Shown piece by piece: positions 39,743-51,996 of a stretch of 64,000 nt of DNA. Source of the stretch: Dallia pectoralis (lineage: Eukaryota; Chordata; Actinopteri; Esociformes; Umbridae); NCBI GenBank assembly GCA_029465975.1, contig CM055739.1, positions 13,035,289 through 13,099,288 of the forward strand. Direction: 5' to 3'. Both the position numbers and the translations under genes were made by a program. Below the pieces are notes generated by a model. The model was not told the DNA's origin. It saw only the letters and a program-made list of their open reading frames with translations, and ran no database searches. Positions within the stretch are counted from its first letter, which is position 1. Each line of letters opens with the position of its first letter.

Positions 39743-41295
39743 TAAAACAAAACTAGTGGATAGGATTAACACACAACTAGTGGATAGGATTAGATCACAA
39801 CTAGTGGTTGGGATTAGAACACAACTATTGGATAGGATTAGCACACGACTAGTGGATAGGATTAGAACACAACTAGTGGGTGGGAATAGAACACAACTAG
39901 TGGGTGTGATTAGAACACAACTAGTGGGTGGGATTAGAACACAACTAGTGGGTAGGATTAGAACACAAATAGTTGGTAGGATTACAACACAACTAGTGGG
40001 TGGGATTAGAACACAACTAGTGGGTGGGATTAGAACACAACTATTGGATAGGATTAGCACACGACTAGTGGATAGGATTAGAACACAACTAGTGGGTGGG
40101 AATAGAACACAACTAGTGGGTGTGATTAGAACACAACTAGTGGGTGGGATTAGAACACAACTAGTGGGTAGGATTAGAACACAAATAGTTGGTAGGATTA
40201 CAACACAACTAGTGGGTGGGATTAGAACACAACTAGTGGGTGGGATTAGAACACAACTAGTGGGTAGGATTAGAACACAACTACTGGGTAGGATTAGAAC
40301 ACAACTAGTGGGTAGGATTAGAACACAACTAGTGGGTGGGAATAGAACACAACTAGTGGGTGGGATTAGAACACAACTAGTGGGTGGGATTAGAACACAA
40401 CTAGTGGGTAGGATTAGAACACAAATAGTTGATAGGATTAGAACACAACTAGTGGGTGGGAATAGAACACAACTAGTGGGTGGGATTAGAAGACAACTAG
40501 TGGGTGGGATTAGAACACAACTAGTGGGTGGGATTAGAACACAACTAGTTGATAGGATTAGAACACAACTAGTGGGTGGGAATAGAACACAACTAGTGGG
40601 TGGGATTAGAACACAACTAGTGGGTGGGATTAGAACACAACTAGTGGGTAGGATTAGAACACAAATAGTTGGTAGGATTACAACACAACTAGTGGGTGGG
40701 ATTAGAACACAACTAGTGGGTGGGATTAGAACACAACTAGTGGGTAGGATTAGAACACAACTACTGGGTAGGATTAGAACACAACTAGTGGGAGGGATTA
40801 GAACACAACTAGTGGGTGGGATTAGAAGACAACTAGTGGGTGGGATTAGAACACAACTAGTGGGTGGGATAAGAACACAACTAGTTGATAGGATTAGAAC
40901 ACAACTTGTGTGTGGGAATAGAACACAACTAGTGGGTGGGATTAGAACACAACTAGTGGGTGGGATTAGAACACAACTAGTGGGTAGGATTAGAACACAA
41001 ATAGTTGGTAGGATTACAACACAACTAGTGGGTGGGATTAGAACACAACTAGTGGGTGGGATTAGAACACAACTAGTGGGTAGGATTAGAACACAACTAC
41101 TGGGTAGGATTAGAACACAACTAGTGGGAGGGATTAGAACACAACTAGTGGGTGGGATTAGAACACAACTACTGGGTGGGATTAGAACACAACTAGTGGG
41201 TGGGATTAGAACACAACTAGTGGGTGGGATTAGAACACAACTAGTGGGTGGGATTAGAACACAACTAGTGGGTGGGATTAGAACACAACTAGTGG
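39743..41295. repeat. 24-bp minisatellite, about 65 copies, with higher-order repeats
   Basis: Unit AACTAGTGGGTGGGATTAGA plus ACAC. Every unit length is 24 bp, so the array keeps a plus frame (RTQLVGGI) and a minus frame (SCVLIPPT) open for more than 540 codons; both are repeat artefacts. Marker variants recur in register: CAACTATTGG at 39821 and 40037 (216 bp, nine units), and AGTTGGTAGG at 39971, 40187, 40667 and 41003 (spacings of 9, 20 and 14 units). Nearly every unit contains ACTAGT. Confidence 0.97.
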
Positions 41296-41363
41296 CACAT
41301 TTTAAATGCATAAACTGTCACATAGAAATTGTACTGTCAATCAGAATATTTCTCTCACACACC

Positions 41364-41404
<41 letters not shown>

Positions 41405-41804
41405 AGGTCGTAGATCAGCTTTGACAGTACAGCGGGATCATCAGGAATGCAGCAGGTACGGTCAAACTACACTGCATCACCAGTAACAACCAGGCAAAGA
41501 TATTCACGACGGTTGACATTTGGAGACGGAAATGATTTTAATTAGGTGGCACCCAGATTAACACACAACAGATGCTTTCGAAATGGCACAATCTTTTCCT
41601 TCTCCTCAGTGCCCTACTTTGGGGCCCTATGGGAGTGAATAGGGAACGGGATGCCAATGGGGACGCAGACAACGTGATCTTCTGCGGGGTATAATGATGT
41701 GTTTGTTGAACATGTGGTATTTGACTGGCAAATTAAAGATGCTGTGCGAATCGGCATCTCCGTCCAAATGCTACAGCAGAGAACAGCGAGCGAGATATAG
41801 ACGA
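41296..41804. other. Non-coding DNA with CA run
   Basis: CA run at 41368-41402. The rest (41440-41800) is unique, with no gene seen. Confidence 0.5.
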
Positions 41805-42510
41805 GAGAGGGAGGGAGAGGGGAAGACTGGATAAGAGAGGGAGAGAGAGGAAGAGAGGGAGAAAGACTGGATAAGAGAGGGAGAGAGAAGAAGAGAGAGA
41901 GAGAGAAGAGAGGGAGAGAGAGGGAGAGAGAGGAAGAGAGGGAGAGAGACTGGATAAGAGAGGGAGAGAGAGGAAGAGAGGGAGAAAGACTGGATAAGAG
42001 AGGGAGAGAGAGGAAGAGAGGGAGAGAGAGGAAGAGAGACTGGATAAGAGAGGGAGAGAGAGGAAGAGAGGGAGAGAGACTGGATAAGAGAGGGAGAGAG
42101 AGGAAGAGAGGGAGAGAGAGAGAAGAGAGGGAGAGAGGGAGAGAGAGGAAGAGAGGGAGAGAGACTGGATAAGAGAGGGAGAGAGAGGAAGAGAGGGAGA
42201 GAGACTGGATAAGAGAGGGAGAGAGAGGAAGAGAGGGAGAGAGAGGAAGAGAGGGAGAGAGAGGGAGAGAGAGGAAGAGAGGGAGAGAGACTGGATAAGA
42301 GAGGGAGAGAGAGGAAGAGAGGGAGAAAGACTGGATAAGAGAGGGAGAGAGGGAGAGAGAGAGGAAGACTGGATAAGAGAGGGAGAGAGAGGAAGAGAGG
42401 GAGAAAGACTGGATAAGAGAGGGAGAGAGGGAGAGAGAGAGGAAGACTGGATAAGAGAGGGAGAGAGAGGAAGAGAGGGAGAAAGACTGGATAAGAGAGA
42501 GAGATGGAGA
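41805..42510. repeat. Purine-rich minisatellite, about 40-bp unit
   Basis: GA-rich DNA with the marker GACTGGATAAGAGAGG; marker positions 41826 and 41866 give 40 bp, with other spacings due to gain or loss of GAGAGAGGAAGAGAGG blocks. Almost all purine on the plus strand. Confidence 0.95.
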
Positions 42511-43904
42511 AAAAAGACTGAGCAAATGAGAGGTATACATAAAGAGAGAGAGGACAGAAGAGAGAGAAAGGAAAAAGGAGAATAGGAGAAGCTGACTAAT
42601 CACCCAGGGGACTGAAGAACCCTCACACACACGCACACGCACACACACGCACACACGCGCACACACACACACACGACGTACAACAGCCCCCTGTTAATTA
42701 TGCTCTTAATTAAGGCGGCGACTGGAGAGTGTGTGTCGTGCGCACAGGGCCCGGTTCGGATTAGCGTACGGTCCGCGTACGCACATTTGCGCCCGGGTTC
42801 GAGCGCACGTGCGCACGTGTGTGCGTTCACGTGCAAAGACATGCCTATTGTTCCTATTGCTTCATTGCCTCCGTGCCTTTCAAGTGCGTGCATTAGGCAG
42901 CCCGCGGCTAACCTGGCCTGCTGAGGGGTGGCAGGGCCGATGGCAGTGCCCACCATATTGCCACGTCTGCCCGTATTACAAGGAGCCCCAGTCAACACCA
43001 AACATGTGTTGTGATGCAAATTAGCACCGTCTGTCTTGGCACACAACACCACTCTTAATTGAACCTTCTGATCTCTGGCTAATTCCACTAATTAGAAGTC
43101 TATTTTACTGAACGGAATGTGTGCATACTCCACGTGTGTGTGTGTGTGTGTGTCTCCCTAACATAGTATCCTCCGAGCCCACAGCCGTCTGGTGTTTCGC
43201 CGCAGTCCATGAAAGCAAACTCTTCGGCGTTCATCCTCTTCATCGGGGCTGGCGGACAGGTGCGCTGTTAGAACTAATAAACTTACATAAAACAGCACAG
43301 ATGCTTCCGGGTGATTCACATAAACAAACACAGACGTGCAAGAGGAACGCTGTATCCGCGCGAGTGCTCGGGAATCTCCGTGTCTCCGTATCGCTATCCT
43401 GCCTTCCACCTACTTAAAAACTTTCTCTCTCCGAGATGACTTTTAGTAGCCTCAGAAGTGCGGAGAAGACGACGAGGGAAAAATCTGACACAGGGAGGTC
43501 GATACCCATCAGATGGCTGGATTAGCATGCCGGAGAAACAGTGGGAAAGGAAGAGAGGAAAAAACTGGGAGATGGATGACAGGTCCTGTGCCAGCCCGAG
43601 CCACGTCAGTAAGATTGATCTGCTGCCATGCCTGACAAGCTCCGTGTGTCTCCGTGGTTACGTGCGTGTGTTTAGTGGGCATTCACCAATGTCTACGCAC
43701 ACATCTGTGGGTTCCTGTGTGTTCACATGAAAACCTGATTCCTCATTGCGACTCTTGAATATTCATGTCTCCGAAGTTTGAGAAAGTGCCACACCGAGTA
43801 ACACACAGACTAGGCCCTGTAAAGTTCTAAATGAGAGAGATTGTGGACCTGTGTTGGACTTTCATCAATCTTAGTGAGTAAATCAAATGGAAATGTGTTC
43901 AAGT
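42511..43904. other. Non-coding DNA including a candidate regulatory block
   Basis: CA run at 42624-42675 and TG run at 43133-43153. Complex sequence otherwise; block 42690-43100 is listed. No gene recognised at 43121-43730 despite open frames of about 90 codons. Confidence 0.5.
42690..43100. promoter_or_regulatory. Candidate conserved non-coding block
   Basis: CTGTTAATTATGC and CTTAATTAAGG at 42691-42716, then GATGCAAATTAGCACC near 43013 (octamer-like ATGCAAAT), CTCTTAATTGAACC near 43052 and CCACTAATTAGAAG near 43086. This is a dense cluster of homeodomain and POU-like cores without coding potential. Confidence 0.28.
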
Positions 43905-44560
43905 AGGTGGTGAGAGTGTGAGAGTATGATGGGGAATATAGATAAGAGAGAATGATAGAGAGATGAGAGAAATGGAGAGAGGTATATATACTGGTAGAGG
44001 AATAGAGGTAGAGGGATAGAGAGGTAGAGAGGTAGAGAGATAGAGTTAGAGAGATATAGGCAGAAGAATATTGATAGAGGAATAGAGGTAGAGGGATAGA
44101 GAGGTAGAGGAATAGAGGTAGAGATAGAGAGGTAGAGGTAGAGAGGTAGAGAGATATAGGTAGAAGAATAGAGGTAGAGGGATAGAGATAGAGGGATACA
44201 GATGTAGAGGGGAAAAAAGGTAGAGAAATATAGTGGTAGAGGGATAAAAAGAAAAAAAGACATGAAGTGGTGGATATAAAGGAAGTATAGGGAAGAGTGG
44301 AAAAGGGGGACAGAGGGATGGAGAGATGGAAAGAGAGGAATGAGAGGGATAGGGAAAAGGGGTGGAGAGAGGGATAGAGCGATAAAAAGAGAGAGAGCGC
44401 GAGAAACAGAGAGAAAAAAAGAGAAAGTGGGAGAAAGTGACAAAGAAAGTGCCAGAGAGAAAAAAAGGAAATGATAGAGAGATGGAGAAAGAGTGAAGGA
44501 GAAATAAAAAGACAGAAAAAGGAGTAAAAGCCAAAAAGAGAGAACGAAAAGAGACATAGT
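43905..44560. repeat. Purine-rich GATAGAGG array
   Basis: GGTAGAGG, GGATAGAG and GGAATAGAGGTAGAG mixtures to about 44220, then less regular GA/A-rich sequence. Minus-strand open frames (Ser/Leu/Tyr/Pro) are artefacts. Confidence 0.9.
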
Positions 44561-46025
44561 AGCGTGCTGAAGTGGAGGAAGGCAGGCAGAAGAGTAAATA
44601 AAAAGAGGGAGCTGGAAATAAAGTAGCTAATATTGAAGCGAGGGACAGTGAGAGAGAGATAAAAGGCTGTCACCAGTGTGAGGGCTTCTGTAATCTGGAG
44701 CCTGGTAATGCCATCCAGAGTAGAGCGCCGTAAAGGACTCAGCGGGGAACATTCCCACTTTACAACCCTGCCTGGAGACGGAACAGACAACCAATCTGAC
44801 GGCCACGAAACAAGCCACACGCACACGCCAAAGACACACACACACACACACGTGTGTAGAAACGAAAACCAGCACAGGACGGCGTGTGTTGATGTGTGTT
44901 GTGTTGTGTGTGTGTGTGTGTGACACCTGCCTCATCAGCAAACGCACACAGCCAATTTACTGTCGCTGGGAGAAACCAGGCCACTGCCCCCCACCGTGGG
45001 CGGGAGAACCACCCAATGTCAATCACAGATTTAAACCAATGGGAGGTCTTCAGTTAGGACATGAAAAGGACCCATTATTAGGTGGATTTCGTCAATGGTG
45101 GTAGAATAAAGAAGGCCCGCCTATTGTGATATTCACAGACGTTGTCTTCATCCTTCAGTTTGTTTAAGTTCCTAGTTATGACTCCTAGTTCCTAGTTATG
45201 ACTCCTAGTTCCTAGTTATGACTCCTAGTTCCCTGGGGAGTTGGTCACAAAAAAGCATCTTAAATCTTGAAGCTTTGTTATAAAGGGCCAGCGTTTCAAA
45301 TTAAACACCTTTTTCTTTGAAACATGTTGGAGATGCTGTTGTCCAGTCTTGTCCAGTGGCTTCAAACAGGTAATACAATGTGGTATTATATTTCCCAGGT
45401 AATTACTCTGCAAAACTATTTACCTGCATATGTTATGAATTGCTTGTTCCTTCACATTGATATATTGATAGTGGTGTAACACTTTTGCAGCTGGGTAATA
45501 GCGAGCGATTCTGACCTCTGTCGTCATTGGTTGTGGTTGAGAAGGTGAAAATACCTGAGAGCTGATTAAAGGAAAGATGGGATTTGGAAGCCTTATAACT
45601 TGACAGAAAAAAGTCAGGATAAGTACATGGATAATAATAATGTAATATAAATCAGATTAAATGGGAAACGCGGTAAAACAATGCTGCACAAAAGCGCGTC
45701 TACTTGGAATTCAGTCAGTGAGATATCGGAACATCACAAGTATTATTTCAGTACTGAGGTTAGCGTTTATTTATGATTTACGTTTTTTTCCATATTCAGC
45801 AGCCCAGACCAAAAGGACTCGAACAGTTGTAATGAAAACTGGTCATCTCCTCACGTGAACATCAGTTTAATAGAACCAGGCAGTGCATTAACCAAACGTC
45901 CTATTGAGGACCACAACAGACACGCGACACGGTAACCACCGCCCGTCTGTCATTACACAGTGCATTGTTAGAAGGGTCGGTAATTGAACGTTTTCCGAGT
46001 GAACTCCGCGTTGGGTTAATTACAG
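44561..46025. other. Non-coding DNA, no gene seen
   Basis: CA run near 44835-44850 and TG run near 44900-44920. A 20-bp repeat is listed separately. Complex blocks at 44640-44770 and 44925-45050. No gene. Confidence 0.5.
45168..45234. repeat. 20-bp tandem repeat, about 3.3 copies
   Basis: Unit GTTCCTAGTTATGACTCCTA, copies identical. Confidence 0.95.
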
Positions 46026-47008
46026 GTCAACGCCTTGATTCGTTTCGTCTGCGTGTGAGGGAGCGGGAATCACTTGATCCGTTTCGTCTGCGTGTGAGGG
46101 AGCGGGAATCACTTGATCCGTTTCGTCTGCGTGTGAGGGAGCGGGAATCACTTGATCCGTTTCGTCTGCGTGTGAGGGAGCGGGAATCACTTGATCCGTT
46201 TCGTCTGCGTGTGATGGAGCGGGAATCACTTGATCCGTTTTGTCTGCGTGTGATGGAGCAGGAATCACTTGATCCGTTTCGTCTGCGTGTGAGGGAGCGG
46301 GAATCACTTGATCCGTTTCGTCTGCGTGTGATGGAGCAGGAATCACTTGATCCGTTTCGTCTGCGTGTGAGGGAGCAGGAATCACTTGATCCGTTTCGTC
46401 TGCGTGTGAGGGAGCGGGAATCACTTGATCCGTTTCGTCTGCGTGTGATGGAGCAGGAATCACTTGATCCGTTTCGTCTGCGTGTGAGGGAGCAGGAATC
46501 ACTTGATCCGTTTCGTCTGCGTGTGAGGGAGCGGGAATCACTTGATCCGTTTCGTCTGCGTGTGATGGAGCAGGAATCACTTGATCCGTTTCGTCTGCGT
46601 GTGATGGAGCAGGAATCACTTGATCCGTTTCGTCTGCGTGTGATGGAGCGGGAATCACTTGATCCGTTTCGTCTGCGTGTGATGGAGCGGGAATCACTTG
46701 ATCCGTTTCGTCTATGTGAGAGGGAGCGAGAATCACTTGATCCGTTTCGTCTGCGTGTGAGGGAGCGGGAATCACTTGATCCGTTTCGTCTGCGTGTGAG
46801 GGAGCGGGAATCACTTGATCCGTTTCGTCTGCGTGTGAGGGAGCAGGAATCACTTGATCCGTTTCATCTGCGTGTGAGGGAGCGGGAATCACTTGATCCG
46901 TTTCGTCTGCGTGTGAGGGAGCGGGAATCACTTGATCCGTTTCGTCTGCGTGTGAGGGAGCGGGAATCACTTGATCCGTTTCGTCTGCGTGTGATGGAGC
47001 ATTAATCA
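46026..47008. repeat. 39-bp minisatellite, about 25 copies
   Basis: Unit with CGTTTCGTCTGCGTGTGAGG and GAGCGGGAATCACTTGATC. It is 13 codons long; a plus frame (RLRVRERESLDPF, 346 codons) and a minus frame (VIPAPSHADETDQ, 329 codons, opening with ATG at 47009) are open. The two common variants are GAGCGGG/GAGCAGG and GAGGG/GATGG; both are silent in the minus frame and change the residue in the plus frame. One copy near 46705-46740 is more diverged. Without promoter or splice signals I treat it as a minisatellite. Confidence 0.95.
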
Positions 47009-47079
47009 CCTTGGCCTTCCTTTCCTTCTTAAAACATTAGGTTTGGTGGCAACCGCCCGATCCCTTTATACATATGTAG

Positions 47080-47927
<848 letters not shown>

Positions 47928-48075
47928 CCTGTGAGGACATCTGTCCTGTCCTCACTTGAACAAGTGTGTGTTTAGCCTTGGGGTTGGGATTATAACATGG
48001 TTTAGGGTCTAAGGTTAGGGTTTAGAAAAGTATACATGATGCTAAAAAAGTCCTCACGGGTATAGTTAAACCAAA
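47928..48075 (+). repeat. Dispersed fish repeat with GTGAGGACAT and GGTTAGGGTTTAG
   Basis: TGTGAGGACATCTGTCCTG, CTTGAACAAGTGTGTG, a GGTTTAGGGTCTAAGGTTAG segment and AAAGTCCTCACGGGTATAGT occur in order, ending in TG-rich sequence. This order matches an interspersed repeat common in teleosts, often next to TG microsatellites. The TTAGGG-like part is not telomere. Confidence 0.55.
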
Positions 48076-49145
48076 ACGGGTGTGTTTGTGTGCGCGCGCT
48101 TGCACGTTCCTTCACGTGTGTGACTTATTTTGTAAATGATTCCGATCATGTCACTCTGTGCGCGCACGGGCGTGCAGACAAGATCAACCTGAAGGGGAAG
48201 GGAAATGAATGGCAGTCTTCACTAGGGTGGGGGGGTACTGTGACAGCCCGAGCGGCTGACTGATGTGCATGTAACAGCTATCGCGTCGTGTTGGAAGAGC
48301 CGAGCTGCTGGATATTCATGTCCTTTCCTTTGTTCCCCCACGGGGACCTGCGACTGATAGGAATCTACGACAGCATGTGCTCGTGTCGCCTGTCTGTTTC
48401 CCTCTCTCTCTCTTTCTGGCGCTCGTGAATCTCTCTACCTCTATATCATCTCCGTCTCGACGCCTCTGTTTCTCTCTCTCTCCACCCGTCCTTTTGTCCA
48501 TCTCTCTCTTCTCCTCTCTTCCTGTATGCATTATAATGTTTCTCATGTTCGGAGAGGGAGATACGTTTATCCGTCCGATTTGTTGTCGCTCTTTGTTTTT
48601 TCCGAACAACTGGTTGACACACAGACACAGACACACACACACACAGAGGTATGCCAGAAGACATATGAGTGACGAGGGGCCACAGCAGATGCCAGAATTT
48701 GGCACACCCTTACAACTTTACACCTGACCATTTAATGCTTTTGGCCGAGCCCAGAGGAGGACCGATGGCAGTATCATGGGAAAAGAACGTGAGAGGGATC
48801 AAAGAGACCGCTGGTTTTGTCTATAATCGCCATTGCAATAAAAACACCACATTCCGCACCGTCGACGAAAAAACAGCTTGAACAAAATCAGATTGAGGAA
48901 AAAGAGAGAAAATCGAGCGGTTGGGGGGAGAAGCAGTCAGCCCCCATCTTTTCCGTATGATTTAGTTATTTCTCCCTGGGCGTTCAGATCATCACCTGTG
49001 GATGACTGTTCTTTATTGCCTACACACTATTTGTTTTTCCTCAAATTCCTTATTTGGTTGTACCTATAAGAGAGTCATTTGGATTTTCAGGTAGAACCCT
49101 TTGTGGTGTCAGATATCACATTTGAGAATTTTAACATGAAACTAA
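48076..49145. other. Non-coding DNA, no gene seen
   Basis: CT-rich at 48395-48525, G run near 48227-48235. Unique sequence at 48660-49140, no gene recognised. Confidence 0.5.
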
Positions 49146-49149
49146 GAAT

Positions 49150-49400
49150 GTTGAGCCTAGAAGAAACTCGCCCAGCACAGCCAGAGGAGGACTGGTGATC
49201 CCTCAGAGCCTGGTTCCTCTCTAGGTTTCTTCCTAAATCTGACCTTCAGGGAGTTTTTCCTAGCCGTCGTGTATCAACTTGTTGAACTTGTTTCTTGTTG
49301 ATGTGTGCTCTGTCAGATTCAGGCTGGGTGATTGTAAAAGCACTTCGTGACAACTTTGTTGTAAAAAGGGCTGTATAAATACAGTTGATTGATTGATTGA
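49150..49400 (+). mobile_element. LINE (L2/RSg-1-like) 3' end
   Basis: Contains CACAGCCAGAGGAGGACTGG, GCCTGGTTCCTCTCTAGGTT, CTTCCTAAATCTGACC, GGGAGTTTTTCCTAGCC, then TGTAAAAGCACTTCGTGACA and GGGCTGTATAAATACAGTTG ending in TTGATTGATTGA. This order is the 3' end of a fish LINE family similar to RSg-1 of trout. No reverse transcriptase is present upstream, so it is 5' truncated. Confidence 0.72.
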
Positions 49401-49439
49401 AGAAGAACAGTTATTTAAATGGTTGTTGTATGGAACGTA

Positions 49440-50052
49440 GAGAGAGACTGAGACATGTATGACATGTACTAGAGAGAGACATGTATGACACATGTACTAG
49501 AGAGAGAGAGACATGTATGACATGTACTAGAGAGAGAGGGAGACATGTATGACATGTACTAGAGAGAGAGAGACATGTATGACATGTACTAGAGAGAGAG
49601 AGACATGTATGACATGTACTAGAGAGAGAGAGAGAGACATGTATGACATGTACTAGAGAGAGAGACATGTATGACATGTACTAGAGAGAGAGAGACATGT
49701 ATGACATGTACTAGAGAGAGAGAGATATGTATGACATGTACTAGAGAGAGAGAGACATGTATGACACATGTACTAGAGAGAGAGAGAAATGTATGACATG
49801 TACTAGAGAGAGAGACATGTATGACATGTACTAGAGAGAGAGAGACATGTATGACATGTACTAGAGAGAGAGAGACATGTATGACATGTACTAGAGAGAG
49901 AGACATGTATGACATGTACTAGAGAGAGAGACATGTATGACACATGTACTAGAGAGAGAGACATGTATGACATGTACTAAAGAGAGAGACATGTATGACA
50001 CATGTACTAGAGAGAGAGACATGTATGACATGTACTAGAGAGAGAGAGACAT
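49440..50052. repeat. 28-30-bp minisatellite, about 21 copies, with palindrome
   Basis: Unit ACTAGAGAGAGAGA plus GACATGTATGACATGT; length varies with the number of GA steps. Each unit carries ACATGT-ATG-ACATGT, a near-perfect palindrome; some copies read ACATGTATGACACATGT. Confidence 0.94.
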
Positions 50053-50172
50053 GACATACTCACAGTCCCTGTCCTCATAGTCCTATAAGTCATACAAATG
50101 TCTGTAACTTACCTCTGAGATCTGCCAATTCAATGTGCCCCCCTCCTCCATATACTCCCTTTGTTTCCCCTC
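50053..50172. other. Short spacer
   Basis: About 120 bp of unique sequence between two arrays. Confidence 0.5.
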
Positions 50173-50572
50173 TCTTCCTCGCTCTCTCCCTCGCTCTCTC
50201 CCTCGCTCTCTCCCTCGCTCTCTCCCTCGCTCTCTCCCTCGCTCTCTCCCTCGCTCTCTCCCTCGCTCTCTCCCTCGCTCTCTCCCTCGCTCTCTCCCTC
50301 GCTCTCTCCCTCGCTCTCTCCCTCGCTCTCTCCCTCACTCTCTCCCTCACTCTCTCCCTCGCTCTCTCCCTCGCTCTCTCCCTCGCTCTCTCCCTCGCTC
50401 TCTCCCTCGCTCTCTCCCTCGCTCTCTCCCTCGCTCTCTCCCTCGCTCTCTCCCTCGCTCTCTCCCTCGCTCTCTCCCTCACTCTCTCCCTCACTCTCTC
50501 CCTCACTCTCTCCCTCACTCTCTCCCTCACTCTCTCCCTCACTCTCTCCCTCACTCTCTCCCTCACTCTCTT
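50173..50572. repeat. 12-bp minisatellite CTCTCTCCCTCG/A, about 33 copies
   Basis: Units end in CTCG or CTCA and occur in blocks: a long CTCG block, two CTCA (near 50335-50356), a second CTCG block, then only CTCA to the end. All frames stay open because the unit has no stop; proteins such as LSLALSLA are artefacts. Confidence 0.96.
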
Positions 50573-51039
50573 CCAAATGCTCCACCATCCTCAGCATAGA
50601 ATCACCCTGCCACGAGCGATGAGGTGTCATCACAGAGAGGCAATATAGTCAATATAGTCTTTACACTGTAAACTATTTATGTCTGTATTTCCTCATTCTA
50701 CCAAACATCGGGGCTAATATGTGCCTGTGCTCCACCAGTAGACACCAATCCTGTGCCACTTGTCCAGAAATGACCAGACATCAGATAAACAACAGTAGAA
50801 TCGGAAGTTGTTGTTGTTTATGTCCTGTCCCAGTTTGTAGTCCTAGAATGTGTTGTGTCTTGGCATGCTCTGCTACACTGAGGTCACTGGCTACAGGCCA
50901 GCCCTGCCACTTGGCTGTCTGTACATGGGGTAAAAATGGCAGTTTATACACCACAGCTGGACAGCTACTTATGAAACACACTGCTGACAGACGGAACACC
51001 ATAAAAGCTTTCTCCCTCCCTCCCTCTCTCCCTCTCTCT
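50573..51039. other. Non-coding DNA, no gene seen
   Basis: Unique sequence; an open frame from 50719 contains an ordinary-looking 90-codon part but no recognisable domain before it enters the next repeat. Confidence 0.45.
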
Positions 51040-51192
51040 CTTTCTCTGTGTCTCTCTCTGTGTCTCTCTCTGTGTCTCTCTCTGTGTCTCTCTCTGTGTC
51101 TCTCTCTGTGTCTCTCTCTGTGTCTCTCTCTGTGTCTCTCTCTGTGTCTCTCTCTGTGTCTCTCTCTGTGTCTCTCTCTGTGTCTCTCTCTC
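51040..51192. repeat. 12-bp repeat TCTCTCTCTGTG, about 13 copies
   Basis: Near-perfect array flanked by CT-rich sequence. Confidence 0.96.
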
Positions 51193-51996
51193 GCTCTCTC
51201 TCTCCATCTCTGTTTATTTGGTTTTCCGCGTTTTCCCTTTGTTTTCCTCTCTCTTTTAACATCAAGCCCTCTGCTTAGGCCCACTCAACCCCCCCCACCC
51301 ACCACCACCACCTCGGTACGCACGCGCACACACACTTTCAGACAGTCACCTTGCAGTCTCATTAGAAATATGGCCGCTCCATTGCCAGGACTTAAAGACA
51401 CATAAAGCCCTGAGAGAAAAGGCTGACTAGGTGGGGGGTTTGGGAGGGTACGGTGTGTGTGGGGGGGGGGGTGTTTGCTCCAGATGAGTTACCTTTTCTC
51501 TCGGGACGGTGAATGGAAGGTGTGTGTGTGTTTGGTCACGGATCCCAACTTTCACACACGCAGAGCTCTTCTACGGTATCTCTTCCCTCCTCCTTTCTAC
51601 CATATCTAAACACACACACACAAGGACGCACACAAACACCCACACATGGTATCTCATCAGCATAGTCTCCTCAAGCCCCGTTGGATTAGAAGGTGGGGGG
51701 GGGCAATATTATCCACCAATGGGTTTCGAGATGGGAACGCGCAGAGGCGACGCAAAGAGTAGAAAACAAAGATCTCCATCTCTCTCAGCTTACCTGCGCA
51801 CGGCGGCCATCACCCCCCTCCCCTCCACCCACACTCCCACACACACACACTCCCAAACTCCCCAGCCCTGTCGCAGCTGCCACTTCCTGCGGCACAATCA
51901 TTTATTACAGGTCACCAACGCAAGAGGAGCCGTTTAAGGGGACAACGCGCCCATGATAGTCCCTACTGCACAGAGCTGCCACACACACTCTCCCGC
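51193..51996. other. Non-coding DNA with short simple repeats
   Basis: C run near 51289, G run near 51462, CA run near 51611-51622, G run near 51694. The stretch 51895-51975 (ACAATCATTTATTACAGG) is complex. No gene. Confidence 0.5.

Noticed and set aside
39756..41486. Open frames of more than 540 codons on both strands
   Set aside because: Produced by a stop-free 24-bp unit; no transcription signals.
43121..43730. Two consecutive 90-codon plus-strand frames as exons
   Set aside because: No acceptor/donor pair or domain found; part is a TG run.
47990..48025. Interstitial telomere repeat (GGTTAGGGTTTAG)
   Set aside because: Only irregular TTAGGG-like words within a dispersed fish repeat.
50130..50648. 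Several 150-170-codon Ser/Leu/Arg/Glu frames
   Set aside because: 12-bp repeat open in nearly every frame.
51509..51937. 142-codon plus-strand frame
   Set aside because: Contains CA-derived Thr/His runs and no domain; composition follows the local simple repeats.
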